From an uncultured Verrucomicrobiota bacterium (GTDB lineage Bacteria > Verrucomicrobiota > Verrucomicrobiia > Limisphaerales > UBA9464), in NCBI GenBank assembly GCA_903821635.1, contig CAIJLV010000141.1, positions 1 to 34,288 on the forward strand: 34,288 nucleotides of DNA. The letters are read 5' to 3'. Made by a program: the position numbers and the translations under genes. Below the pieces are notes generated by a model. The model searched no databases, was not told where the DNA came from, and worked only from the letters and a program-made list of their open reading frames with translations. This document shows positions 8,715 to 16,664 of the stretch, one piece after another. The first letter of the stretch is position 1. Every line of letters begins with the position of its first letter.

Positions 8715-10670
8715 TCACCGCGGCAAGCTTTCCTCCCGCTCCGCCAAGGCATAAACCATTACCGCCAAGGCCGCTGTGCAGCGGCGGAAGGCCGCGGGTT
8801 CGACCTTGTCCACGGTGTCGGCGTCGGTGTGGTGGAACCAAAAATAATGGTTCGGCTTCACCCGCAGCCCCAGGGCCGGCACGCCCGCCTCGATCAACGG
8901 CGTGAGGTCTGCGTCGCCGCCGCCCAAGGTAAATCGGCCGGCGTCGAGGTTTTCACCGAGGAAATCCAGCACCCCCCGAATGACTTCGCCGCCGCGCTCG
9001 CTGCCGGTGAAACCGAAGCCAGCCGGCTCAAAGGTGCCACTGTCGGTTTCGATGGCCGCGCTGTGCCGGGCGAGTTCGTCTTGGTGGGCGGCGCGATAAG
9101 CCTTGGCTCCGCCCAGCCCGAATTCTTCGTTCGTCCACCAAACGAGGCGGATGGTCCGGCGGGGTGTCAACCCGAGTTCCTTGAGCAGGCGGAGCGCTTC
9201 CCAAGCCGCCACGCAACCGGCGCCGTCATCCAAAGCCCCTTGGCCGACGTCCCACGAATCGAAGTGGCCCCCAACCACGACGATTTCCTCCGGTTTCTCC
9301 CGGCCGCGCAGTTCGGCGATCACATTGGAATCGGTGACGGTTTCGCCCCAGGCGGCGGCCAGTTTCAGGCGCAGCACTGGGGTGATGCCCCGGGCTTGCA
9401 GGCGGGCGAGGCGCTCGGTGTCTTCCGGCGCCAAGCCGGCGTGGGGAATCTTGGGCGTCGCCTCGTCATACCGCAGCATGCCGGTGTGCGGGGTGCGCAG
9501 GGAAAAGGGCGTCACGCTCCGGGTGACGCTCGCCACCGCCCCGGCCTTGGCCGCTTCGGTGGCGCCGGACCAGCGGTAGCGCACGGAGTCGCCGTAGTCG
9601 GTGAAGGGCGCGTTAAAGACGACGATCCGGCCCTTGGCTTCGGCGGCCCGCTGGGTGAGTTCGGCAAAGTTGGTCACCACCAGCACCGGCGCGGTGAGGC
9701 CGTCGGCGGGCGTCGCCACGGTGCCGCCAAAGCCCAGCACGGGCAGTGCTTCGCGGTGGGGAAAGACCAACTCAGCGGACTCCGCGCCGCGCGTCCAGCG
9801 CCGCACGGGGACCGGTTCGCCATGCACGTTGGCCAAGCCATCCCGGCGCAACTGGGTCAGCGCCCACTCGACGGCGGCCGCGAGTTGGGGCGAGCCGGAG
9901 GGGCGGGCGCCAAAGGTGTCGCACAGTTCGGCGAGCCGCTCTAAGCCGACTCCGGAGTGGGTGGCGGCAGCCACGATTTGCCGCAGGGTTTTGCTCAGGG
10001 ATTCTGGCAATTGAACGGATTTCAGGCCCGCCGGACTGGCCGCCGGCTTCGGCTTCGGTTCGGCCGGTGCTTCGAGGCGGCGCAACCGCAGGTCGCGGAT
10101 TTCGCCGGTGGTGCTCCACGTGGCGATGCCGAAGGGTTTGTTCAGCTCAATTTCGCCGGGGCGGAGCGAGACTTCCACGTCCTTGATGTTGGCGTTGATG
10201 AGGTGTTCGCCGTCTAGCCAGAGGCTGAGGTTGGTGGCGGTGACGGCGAGGCGCAGTTGATACCACTGGCCGGCCTTGAAGTTGCGATACTGGGTGGTCT
10301 CGTTTTGGGAGGCGTCCTGATTGTTCAGGGAGGAGATGCCGACCACGGCGCCGCCCCAGCCGCCGAGCACGAGGGTGGCGTGGGCGTCACGGACGGGAAA
10401 CGTGAGGCCGCAGAAGAAGTCGATGCCCTGGGTCCGGCGGGCCGCGAACGCCACCTCGTAATCCACGGTTGGAACCGGGTTGGTGTAGTTCACGCCGGTG
10501 AGGATGCCCTGATTGAGGATCAGGGCGCCGTCCTTGACCTCGATTTCACCGGCGCCGGCGAAGCGGGTCGGGGTCCAGCCGGCGAGGGTTTTGCCGTCGA
10601 AGAGCGGTTGCCAATCCGCAGCTAGGGCGGTGAACGACGAAGCGAGCAGGAACAGGAGCAGCGAGCGCAC
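8715..10670 (-). CDS. Secreted fusion of a DUF1080 (3-keto-disaccharide hydrolase-type) domain and an M28 metallopeptidase
   Basis: A 651-residue protein if it begins at the GTG at 10670, which gives a signal peptide (VRSLLLFLLASSFTALAA) and has AGGG 8 nt upstream. An ATG at 10766 would add an Arg/Pro-rich stretch before it. Residues about 20-200 form a DUF1080/LamG-like jelly roll (DWQPLFDGKTLAGW...WYQLRLAV...LWLDGEH). Residues about 225-650 are an M28 aminopeptidase with an inserted PA-like domain (about 310-400). Zinc ligands are visible as His469 (GGHFDSWD), Asp481 (ALDDGAG), Glu515/516 (WTNEEFG), Asp543 (IETDSG) and a C-terminal His in HHTDADT. It is probably periplasmic or secreted and could release amino acids from peptides while the jelly roll binds carbohydrate; that pairing is inference. 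Confidence 0.88.
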   Translation of the reverse strand: MRSLLLFLLASSFTALAADWQPLFDGKTLAGWTPTRFAGAGEIEVKDGALILNQGILTGVNYTNPVPTVDYEVAFAARRTQGIDFFCGLTFPVRDAHATLVLGGWGGAVVGISSLNNQDASQNETTQYRNFKAGQWYQLRLAVTATNLSLWLDGEHLINANIKDVEVSLRPGEIELNKPFGIATWSTTGEIRDLRLRRLEAPAEPKPKPAASPAGLKSVQLPESLSKTLRQIVAAATHSGVGLERLAELCDTFGARPSGSPQLAAAVEWALTQLRRDGLANVHGEPVPVRRWTRGAESAELVFPHREALPVLGFGGTVATPADGLTAPVLVVTNFAELTQRAAEAKGRIVVFNAPFTDYGDSVRYRWSGATEAAKAGAVASVTRSVTPFSLRTPHTGMLRYDEATPKIPHAGLAPEDTERLARLQARGITPVLRLKLAAAWGETVTDSNVIAELRGREKPEEIVVVGGHFDSWDVGQGALDDGAGCVAAWEALRLLKELGLTPRRTIRLVWWTNEEFGLGGAKAYRAAHQDELARHSAAIETDSGTFEPAGFGFTGSERGGEVIRGVLDFLGENLDAGRFTLGGGDADLTPLIEAGVPALGLRVKPNHYFWFHHTDADTVDKVEPAAFRRCTAALAVMVYALAEREESLPR

Positions 10671-10783
10671 GGTCCGAACCCTGACACGCACCCGGCCGCG
10701 AGGGCAAAGCGAAGTATGGGCCGGGGGCGGTTTCCGCTTATTGCGAGGTCGGGCCGGGGGCGCCATGTTCGGCGCACTTCGCC

Positions 10784-12082
10784 ATGCCGCGCTTCACCCG
10801 ACTTTCCGTCGAAGACATCCGTTTTCCCACCTCGCGCCAGCTCGACGGCTCGGACGCGATGAATCTCGATCCGGATTATTCCTCCGCTTACGTGGTTTTG
10901 CACACGGACACGGGGCTCGCGGGGCACGGCTCGGCGTTCACCATCGGGCGGGGCAATGACCTCGTCTGTGCCGCCATCAAGGCGCACGAACATCTCCTCG
11001 TCGGGCGGACGTTGGAGGAATTCATCGCCCATCCGGGCGCGTTTTGGCGGCGGTTGAACAGTGATTCGCAACTCCGCTGGATCGGCCCCGACAAGGGCGT
11101 CGTCCACCTTGCGCTCGCGGCCCTGGTCAACGCGCTCTGGGATCTTTACGCAAAGACCGTCGGCAAACCGCTGTGGCGCTTGTTGGCCGACTTTACGCCC
11201 GCGCAATTCGTGGCCTGTGTGGATTTTCGTTACCTCACCGACGCGCTGACCCCGGACGAGGCGCTCGCGCTGTTGCAGCCGCTGGAAGCGACCAAAGCCG
11301 ACCGCATCGCCCAATTGGAGGCGCAGGGGTATCCCGCCTACACCACGAGCGCCGGCTGGCTCGGGTATCCGGACGACAAGATCCGCCGCTTGTGCCGGGA
11401 GGCGATCGCCGAGGGGTGGAATCACCTCAAAATCAAGGTCGGCCGGGACTTGCAGGATGATTTGCGCCGCCTCGCGATCATCCGGGAGGAAATCGGCTGG
11501 GAACGGAAGTTGATGGTGGACGCCAACCAAGTCTGGGACGTCCCCCAGGCCATTGCGTGGACGCGGGAGCTCGCCCGGTTCCAGCCGTGGTGGATCGAAG
11601 AGCCGACGTCGCCCGACGATGTGTTGGGGCACGCGGCGATTGCCCGGGCGCTGGAGCCGCTGGGCATCGGGGTGGCCACGGGGGAACACGGCATGAACCG
11701 GGTGCTCTTTAAACAATTGTTCCAAGCGCGCGCGATCTCCTTCTGCCAGATTGATTCCTGTCGCGTCGGGGGCGTGAACGAGAATCTCGCGATCCTGCTC
11801 CTCGCCGCCAAATTCGGGGTGCCCGTGTGTCCCCACGCCGGCGGGGTCGGGCTCTGCGAATTTGTCCAGCACCTGAGCATGGTGGATTTCATCCGCGTGA
11901 GCGGCACCTGGGCGGGGCGCGTCTGCGAATTTGTCGATCACTTGCACGAGCACTTTGAGGATCCCTGTCGGATTCAGCGCGGCCGCTACCTGGCGCCCAC
12001 CCGGCCGGGACACAGCACGGAGATGCGGGCGGCGAGCCGCGCGGAGTTTGCCTTTCCGGCGGGCGCGGCGTGGTCGCGTTGA
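10784..12082 (+). CDS. fucD: L-fuconate dehydratase (enolase superfamily)
   Basis: A 432-residue enolase-superfamily enzyme of the mandelate racemase group, closest to L-fuconate dehydratase/ENOSF1. It would dehydrate L-fuconate to 2-keto-3-deoxy-L-fuconate in fucose breakdown. Catalytic and metal residues sit where expected: KIKVG with Lys216/Lys218, Asp246 (MVDANQVWD), Glu272 (IEEPTSPDD), Glu301 (ATGEHG) and the general base His351 (CPHAGGVGL). The N-terminal capping domain has '[18 protein letters not shown]', typical of this subgroup. It is divergent from the M28 fusion gene. No other fucose genes are next to it, so its pathway partners are elsewhere. A relaxed sugar-acid range cannot be excluded. 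Confidence 0.88.
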   Translation: MPRFTRLSVEDIRFPTSRQLDGSDAMNLDPDYSSAYVVLHTDTGLAGHGSAFTIGRGNDLVCAAIKAHEHLLVGRTLEEFIAHPGAFWRRLNSDSQLRWIGPDKGVVHLALAALVNALWDLYAKTVGKPLWRLLADFTPAQFVACVDFRYLTDALTPDEALALLQPLEATKADRIAQLEAQGYPAYTTSAGWLGYPDDKIRRLCREAIAEGWNHLKIKVGRDLQDDLRRLAIIREEIGWERKLMVDANQVWDVPQAIAWTRELARFQPWWIEEPTSPDDVLGHAAIARALEPLGIGVATGEHGMNRVLFKQLFQARAISFCQIDSCRVGGVNENLAILLLAAKFGVPVCPHAGGVGLCEFVQHLSMVDFIRVSGTWAGRVCEFVDHLHEHFEDPCRIQRGRYLAPTRPGHSTEMRAASRAEFAFPAGAAWSR

Positions 12083-12166
12083 GGCGGCGCGCCGAACTCG
12101 GCGAGGAATGACCCGAGGCCAGTCTTGCGGGACGCCCCCCCCGTCCCCACCCTGCGCCGGCTGCCG

Positions 12167-12847
12167 ATGCTTGCACTTCTTACAGGCCTGTCCGCCGGAT
12201 TCCTCCACGTGCTCAGTGGACCGGATCACTTGGCGGCGGTCGCGCCCCTAGCCGTGCAGGGGCATCGCCGCGCTTGGGTGGCGGGGTGGCGGTGGGGCTT
12301 GGGCCATTCTGCCGGGGTGACGCTGGTAGGGTTGTTGGCGTTGGCCGTCCGCGAAGCGGTGCCGGTGGCTGCCATTTCGTCGTGGAGCGAGCGGTTGGTG
12401 GGGGTGTTGTTGCTTGGCCTCGGCGCGTGGAGCCTGCGCCAAGCGCTGCGCGTGCAGATCCATGTCCACGCCCACGCGCACGACGGCAGTCGGCACGAGC
12501 ATGTGCATTACCACGCCCCGGACCACGGCCACGCGCCCGGGTCGGCGGCCCCGTCCCACGTGCACACGCACGCGGCGTTGGGGATTGGAACCTTGCACGG
12601 TTTGGCCGGCAGTTCCCACTTTCTCGGCGTGTTGCCGGCCCTGGCCTTGCCCACCACGGCGGAGCGGATCACCTACCTGCTGGCGTTTGCCGGGGGCACG
12701 ATTTTGGCCATGACCGGTTTCTCCTCGCTGCTGGGCTGGGTCACGACTCGCTGGGGGGGGAACCATCGGCGGGCGTATCGCGGACTCCTGTTCGCTTGTG
12801 CGTCCGTGGCCTTCGGCGTGGGCGGTTGGTGGCTGGTCAGCCCCTGA
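12167..12847 (+). CDS. Nickel/cobalt-type membrane transporter with a histidine-rich loop (UreH/RcnA-like)
   Basis: A 226-residue inner-membrane protein starting at ATG 12167; a TTG at 12125 in frame looks less likely. The first helix carries HVLSGPDHLAAVAPL, a variant of the H-X4/5-D-H signature of nickel/cobalt permeases. Further helices follow at about 32-52, 68-86, 135-155, 160-190 and 200-222. Between helices 3 and 4 (about 93-130) is a cytosolic or periplasmic loop with more than ten histidines (HVHAHAHDG, HEHVHYHAPDHGHAP), which suggests binding of Ni, Co or Zn. It may be an importer for a metalloenzyme or an exporter. No urease or hydrogenase gene is in the window to decide. Confidence 0.82.
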   Translation: MLALLTGLSAGFLHVLSGPDHLAAVAPLAVQGHRRAWVAGWRWGLGHSAGVTLVGLLALAVREAVPVAAISSWSERLVGVLLLGLGAWSLRQALRVQIHVHAHAHDGSRHEHVHYHAPDHGHAPGSAAPSHVHTHAALGIGTLHGLAGSSHFLGVLPALALPTTAERITYLLAFAGGTILAMTGFSSLLGWVTTRWGGNHRRAYRGLLFACASVAFGVGGWWLVSP

Positions 12848-12912
12848 CTTGCCGCCGAGAAAACCCAAAATTTGTTTCCCCCCGGCACGGGATTTGCCAA
12901 CGTCCAGCCATC

Positions 12913-13875
12913 ATGCGTCTGCTTCGACTGGGTGTTTTCTGGTTCGCACTGCTGGCCACCGCGTTGGGTGGTCGGGCCGCTGAATACCGGCTGATCACAG
13001 GCGACATCTACCGGGGCACCCTCGCCGCCGCCGATAAGGATGGCCTGATCGTGAAGCTGGAGAGCGGTGAATTTTCCCCGCGGGTGGACTGGGCCAAGCT
13101 GACGGACGAGACGCTGAATCAGCTCAATCAGGACCCCAAAGCCAAACGTTTCGTCGAGCCGTTCATCGAGCCGCCGATGGAAGAAATTCAACGCGCCACC
13201 TCGGCCGCCCGAGAAATTAGCGTGCATCAACCCCAGCGATTGGAGCTCCCGCAGACGCAAAAGGGCCTCGTGGCCGCGCTGACCACGCCCAATTCCCTCA
13301 TTCTGCTGTTCGCCCTCTACCTCGCCAACCTCTACGGCGCCGTGGAAGTCGCCCGGTTCAAGTGGCGCCCCATCACCCTCGTGTGTGGGCTCTCCGCCAT
13401 CCTTCCCGTGCTCGGACCGGTCATTTTCCTCCTGATTCCCCGCCGGGTCGCGGAGGTGCAAGAAAACGCCACTGAAGCCGCCTTGGCCGACAAATCGGTG
13501 TCCGTCGCCTCCAGCAGTCCGCCGCCCCCCGCCGACGCCGCCCGCGGCGGGGCCGCGGCGGCCCTCGGCCTCTCCAAGTCGCACGCTGGCGGGGCCGTGG
13601 AGAGTGGCGCTGCCAAGGTCTTCAAGCGCGGTGAAACCACCTTCAACCGCCGCTTTTTCGAAACCCAGTTCCAGAATTTCTTCCGCATGGTCGCCACCGA
13701 AGCGGACCGGGACATGGTGATCGACGTCCACGCCGGCAAGGGCAGTGTCGTCGCTTCACGCATCTCGCGAATTTCGGGCAATGAAGTCCACTTCAAGACC
13801 GCCAACCAACAGGAGGTCGTGGTCAATTTCACCGAAATCTCCCAAGTCACCCTCCGCCACAAAGACGCCGCCTAA
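12913..13875 (+). CDS. Exported membrane protein with small barrel-like segments at both ends
   Basis: A 320-residue protein starting at ATG 12913 with a signal peptide (MRLLRLGVFWFALLATALGG). Residues about 24-60 (YRLITGDIYRGTLAAADKDG) and about 265-318 (VIDVHAGKGSVVASRISRIS...NFTEISQVTLRH) look like short Sm/SH3-like barrels. The first resembles the N-terminal segment of the protease at 1404. Two transmembrane helices lie in the middle (about 124-142 and 151-171), followed by a Ser/Pro/Ala-rich low-complexity linker. I do not recognise a named family. It could be an envelope scaffold or sensor. The stop codon directly precedes the next gene's possible GTG, suggesting cotranscription. Confidence 0.72.
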   Translation: MRLLRLGVFWFALLATALGGRAAEYRLITGDIYRGTLAAADKDGLIVKLESGEFSPRVDWAKLTDETLNQLNQDPKAKRFVEPFIEPPMEEIQRATSAAREISVHQPQRLELPQTQKGLVAALTTPNSLILLFALYLANLYGAVEVARFKWRPITLVCGLSAILPVLGPVIFLLIPRRVAEVQENATEAALADKSVSVASSSPPPPADAARGGAAAALGLSKSHAGGAVESGAAKVFKRGETTFNRRFFETQFQNFFRMVATEADRDMVIDVHAGKGSVVASRISRISGNEVHFKTANQQEVVVNFTEISQVTLRHKDAA

Positions 13876-13932
13876 GTGAATTTCGGCTGGCCGCCTGCAA
13901 CCCCCCAATCTGACCGCCACCCACCCAACGCT

Positions 13933-14598
13933 GTGAAATACCGGGCCATCCTCCTCTTCGGCGCCCCCGGCGCGGGCAAAGGCACCCAAGGCAAGATCTT
14001 GGGCCAGATCCCCAACTTCGTGCACTTCTCGTGCGGCGATGCCTTCCGCAATTTGCGGGTGGATTCCCCGTTGGGGCGCACGTTTGTGGAATATGCCGGC
14101 AAGGGCCAATTGGTCCCGGATGAACCCACGATTGAGCTGTGGCGGAAGTCGATCGAAGCGTTGGAAGCCACCGGCCGGTTCCATCCCGATGCCGACACGA
14201 TGCTGCTGGATGGCATTCCGCGGAACCCCAATCAGGCCCGCATCATGACCGAGCTCGTGGAGGTCGTGGCCATCTTCAACCTCTTCTGTCCCCACGTGGA
14301 AAAGTTGGTTTCGCGCCTGCAACGCCGGGCGTTGAAAGATAACCGGCTCGACGACGCCAACGTGGACGTGATCCGGGCCCGGTTGGAAACCTACAAGCGC
14401 GAAACCCGCGCGGTGCTGGAGTGCTACGACGACCGGCTGATCCATCAGATCGACTCCACCCAGGAGCCGATGCTCGTGTTGCTCGACATCTTGAAGATCA
14501 TCGCCCGCATCCCGAAACCGGCGATCAGCGACGGCGGCACGGTCTTTTCCGAGGTGCCCGAGCCCGAGCGGAGTTCCCCAGCGAACGTGGCCAGTTAA
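13933..14598 (+). CDS. Adenylate-kinase-family nucleoside monophosphate kinase, divergent
   Basis: About 221 residues from GTG 13933; a GTG at 13876 also fits the frame but adds a Pro-rich stretch. The P-loop is GAPGAGKGTQ (10-19). The NMP-binding region has CGDAFR (34-39) where adenylate kinases usually have TGDMLR. The Walker-B-like motif is LLDGIPRNPNQA (91-102), close to LLDGFPRT..QA. The core arginines are in RRALKDNRLDD (131-141). The LID is the short form without zinc cysteines, and the C-terminus has an extra tail after about residue 195. It should phosphorylate a nucleoside monophosphate, with AMP likeliest. The substituted signature residues make it uncertain that it is the cell's main Adk. 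Confidence 0.8.
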   Translation: MKYRAILLFGAPGAGKGTQGKILGQIPNFVHFSCGDAFRNLRVDSPLGRTFVEYAGKGQLVPDEPTIELWRKSIEALEATGRFHPDADTMLLDGIPRNPNQARIMTELVEVVAIFNLFCPHVEKLVSRLQRRALKDNRLDDANVDVIRARLETYKRETRAVLECYDDRLIHQIDSTQEPMLVLLDILKIIARIPKPAISDGGTVFSEVPEPERSSPANVAS

Positions 14599-14750
14599 GT
14601 TTCAGGGAGCCCCGGCGGGGGAGGTCCCCGCGGCTCGACGCGGCGCGGGGTTGACCGGAAGGGCTCAGAAAAGGGGGGCGGTTGGAAAAATTCTTTGACA
14701 CCCCCGCCCCCGTTCCGCCATTGATTCTCGCGCTCTGGGCGACCAGGGCA

Positions 14751-14873
14751 CTCATCCAGAGTGGTGGAGGGCACGGCCCGATGAAACCACGGCAACCGGT
14801 CGAACGGGCAGTTCGATGACCAGGTGCCAAATCCGGTCGGGGTTTCGGCAACGAAATCCCGGCGAAGATGAGA
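14751..14873 (+). promoter_or_regulatory. SAM-I riboswitch (S-box leader)
   Basis: The conserved SAM-I core is present nearly letter for letter: ATCCAGAGTGGTGGAGGG, GGCCCGATGAAACCACGGCA and GGTGCCAAATCC. Helix P1 pairs CTCATC (14751-14756) with GATGAG (14867-14872). P3 is a stem near 14798-14821. P4 is GGGTTTCG/CGAAATCCC capped by a GCAA loop. It lies in the 390-nt gap before the PLP enzyme at 14989. A TTGACA (14695-14700) lies 50 nt upstream and may be the -35 box, but I see no good -10 element. Binding of S-adenosylmethionine should switch off the genes below. Confidence 0.95.
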
Positions 14874-14893
14874 AGCGCCGGTCCTGATTTTCA

Positions 14894-14931
14894 GACCCCT
14901 TCTCGCTTCGCGGGCAGGGGTCGTTTGTTTT
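14894..14931 (+). terminator. Riboswitch-controlled intrinsic terminator
   Basis: The stem GACCCCT (14894-14900) pairs with AGGGGTC (14916-14922), with a short CGC/GCG extension inside the loop, and is followed by GTTTGTTTT. GAGAAG at the 3' side of P1 (14870-14875) is complementary to CTTCTC (14899-14904) in the terminator's 5' arm. The two structures can therefore exclude each other, as in a standard S-box transcription-off switch. A separate TTCG-loop hairpin follows at 14952-14965. Confidence 0.8.
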
Positions 14932-14988
14932 CCCCGCCGCTCTGGCTGTAGCAAACTTCGGTTTGTCCCGCGGTCCGGAGAGATTTTT

Positions 14989-16251
14989 ATGAGTCAGAGC
15001 CACGGTTACATGAAGGCGTTGAAGTGCCGCGAGTGCGGTCGGGAATACCCGCTCGCCGCCACGCACGTCTGCGAGTTCGATTTCGGCCCGCTCGAAGTCG
15101 CCTACGATTACGACCGCATCAAGAAGTCCCTGACCCGCGCGGTCATCTGCTCCCGCCCGCAGACGATGTGGCGTTACCGCGAGCTGCTGCCGGTGGCGGG
15201 CGAACCCACCGTCGGCCGCCAAGTCGGCTACACGCCGCTGGTGAAGGCCGACCGCCTCGCCCAGCGCCTCGGCATCCGCGAGCTCTGGATCAAGAACGAC
15301 GCCGTCAACTATCCGACGCTCTCGTTCAAGGACCGCGTGGTCAGCGTCGCGCTCAGCCGTTCGGTGGAACTCGGCTTCAAGACCGTCGCCTGCGCTTCGA
15401 CCGGCAACCTCGCCAACTCCGTCGCCGCCAACGCCGCCGCCGCCGGCCTCGACGCCTACGTCTTCATCCCGTCCGACCTCGAACTCGGCAAGGTCGTCAA
15501 CTCGCTGGTCTACGGGGCCAACGTCATCGGCATCAAGGGCCATTACGACGAGGTGAACCGCCTCTGCGCCGAAATCGCCGGCAAATACGGCTGGGCGTTC
15601 GTGAACGTGAACATGCGTCCCTACTACGCCGAGGGCAGCAAGAGCATGGGCTACGAGATCATCGAACAACTCGGCTGGCGCGTGCCCGAACACACGGTTG
15701 TCCCAATGGCGTCCGGTTCGCTCCTCACCAAGGTCCACAAGGCGTATCAGGAATTCATCAAGGTCGGCCTGATCGAGGACACGAAGTGGAAGATGCACGG
15801 CGCCCAAGCGACTGGTTGTTCGCCGATCAGTTCCGCGCAGAAGGCCGGACTCGACTTCTTCAAGCCGGTGAAGCCCAACACCATCGCCAAGTCGCTCGCG
15901 ATCGGCACCCCGGCCGACGGCTTCTATTCGCTCAAGGTGATGAAGGAAACCGGCGGCCACGCCGACGACGTGACCGACGATGAAATTCGCGAGGGCATCC
16001 GCCTGCTTGCCGAGTGCGAAGGCATCTTTGCCGAGACGGCCGGCGGCGTGACCGTGGGCGTCGCCAAGAAGCTGATCGCCGCGGGCAAGATCGCCGCCGA
16101 TTCCAGCGCCGTCCTCTGCATCACCGGCAACGGCCTGAAGACGATCGAAGCCATGACCGGCCACGTCGGGGCGACGCGCGAAATTCGGCCGAGCCTGCGG
16201 GAATTCGAGGCGCTGCTGGCGCACGACCAACCGGCGATGGTGGCCGCCTAA
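14989..16251 (+). CDS. thrC/metM: Threonine-synthase-family PLP enzyme, probably O-phosphohomoserine-dependent homocysteine synthase (MetM-like)
   Basis: A 420-residue fold-type II PLP enzyme. Standard annotation would be threonine synthase. It has an N-terminal zinc-ribbon-like segment (Cys13, Cys16, Cys28), the PLP lysine Lys114 in PTLSFKDR, and the substrate loop STGNLANS. Two family motifs differ from the usual ThrC form: TLSFKDRV instead of TGSFKDRG, and VPMASGSLLTKVHKAY where a 'VPVGNAGN'-type phosphate-binding loop is typical. GGAGAG lies 6 nt before the ATG. The gene is under a SAM-I riboswitch and is followed 68 nt later by a sulfur-carrier gene. Known: in Streptomyces the ThrC homolog MetM makes homocysteine from O-phosphohomoserine using thiocarboxylated MetO. 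Inferred: the same reaction here. Ordinary threonine synthase remains the alternative. Confidence 0.85.
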   Translation: MSQSHGYMKALKCRECGREYPLAATHVCEFDFGPLEVAYDYDRIKKSLTRAVICSRPQTMWRYRELLPVAGEPTVGRQVGYTPLVKADRLAQRLGIRELWIKNDAVNYPTLSFKDRVVSVALSRSVELGFKTVACASTGNLANSVAANAAAAGLDAYVFIPSDLELGKVVNSLVYGANVIGIKGHYDEVNRLCAEIAGKYGWAFVNVNMRPYYAEGSKSMGYEIIEQLGWRVPEHTVVPMASGSLLTKVHKAYQEFIKVGLIEDTKWKMHGAQATGCSPISSAQKAGLDFFKPVKPNTIAKSLAIGTPADGFYSLKVMKETGGHADDVTDDEIREGIRLLAECEGIFAETAGGVTVGVAKKLIAAGKIAADSSAVLCITGNGLKTIEAMTGHVGATREIRPSLREFEALLAHDQPAMVAA

Positions 16252-16319
16252 ATCCGGGGTCGAACGCTTCCCGGCGCCGCCGCTTTAACGCAGTCACTTT
16301 TTAACCGATTCAACTTCCG

Positions 16320-16592
16320 GTGGTTCACATCTCCATTCCTCCGACGCTCCGCCAACTGTGCGGGGGCGAAGAAACCGTCACTGTCCGGCCCGGCACCGTG
16401 GGTGAAGCCGTCACGCAGTTGCACCACCGTTTCAACGGCATCCGCGACCGGTTGTGCGACGAGGGCGGACGCCTGCGCGGTTCGGTGCTCGTGTTTGTGA
16501 ACGAGGAAGACATCCGTTTTCTCAACGAACAGGACACCCCGCTGAAACCCGGTGATCTGGTGAGCATCATTCCGGCGTTTGCCGGCGGCTGA
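16320..16592 (+). CDS. metO: MoaD/ThiS-family sulfur carrier protein (MetO-like)
   Basis: A 90-residue ubiquitin-like protein from a GTG start at 16320, with no clear ribosome site. It ends in IPAFAGG, with the exposed Gly-Gly that is adenylated and converted to a thiocarboxylate in ThiS, MoaD and related carriers. The typical MoaD pattern is visible: VHISIPPTLRQL, VTVRPGTVGEAVTQL, VLVFVNEEDIRFL and LKPGDLVSIIPAFAGG. No residues follow Gly-Gly, so no JAMM-type protease is needed for maturation, unlike the Wolinella carrier HcyS. No ThiF/MoeB-like activating enzyme lies in the window and one must be supplied from elsewhere. Its place behind the riboswitch-controlled PLP enzyme suggests it donates sulfur for homocysteine. 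A role in molybdopterin or tungsten cofactor synthesis is possible but unsupported by neighbours. Confidence 0.88.
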   Translation: MVHISIPPTLRQLCGGEETVTVRPGTVGEAVTQLHHRFNGIRDRLCDEGGRLRGSVLVFVNEEDIRFLNEQDTPLKPGDLVSIIPAFAGG

Positions 16593-16610
16593 CCGAAGGC
16601 GGGGGGAATT

Positions 16611-16664
16611 TGGAAAGCCGGAACCGGAAGGTTGCTTGTCGTCTTCCTGCTTTCCGGCTTTCCA
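16611..16664 (+). repeat. Long inverted repeat after the sulfur-carrier gene
   Basis: TGGAAAGCCGGAA (16611-16623) pairs perfectly with TTCCGGCTTTCCA (16652-16664), and inside it GGAAG (16626-16630) pairs with CTTCC (16643-16647). It would form a strong hairpin 18 nt after the stop codon. No T run follows, so it is not a classical intrinsic terminator. It may protect the 3' end or be a palindromic repeat. Of the rest of the 463-nt gap to 17055, only the short ORF at 16874 stands out. Confidence 0.7.

Noticed and set aside
10622..12229. A 535-codon open frame on the minus strand
   Set aside because: It is antisense to the L-fuconate dehydratase gene, whose catalytic residues are all in place; the antisense product has no recognisable domain.
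12274..12912. N-terminal extension of the membrane protein to 12274
   Set aside because: This part overlaps the nickel/cobalt transporter in another frame and is Arg-rich; a proper signal peptide starts at ATG 12913.
14752..16230. A 492-codon open frame on the minus strand
   Set aside because: It is antisense to the riboswitch and the PLP enzyme, both recognised with high confidence.
14989..16251. Reading the PLP enzyme as plain threonine synthase and leaving it there
   Set aside because: It is the default family name, but the SAM-I leader and the sulfur-carrier neighbour argue for homocysteine synthesis; kept as the stated alternative.
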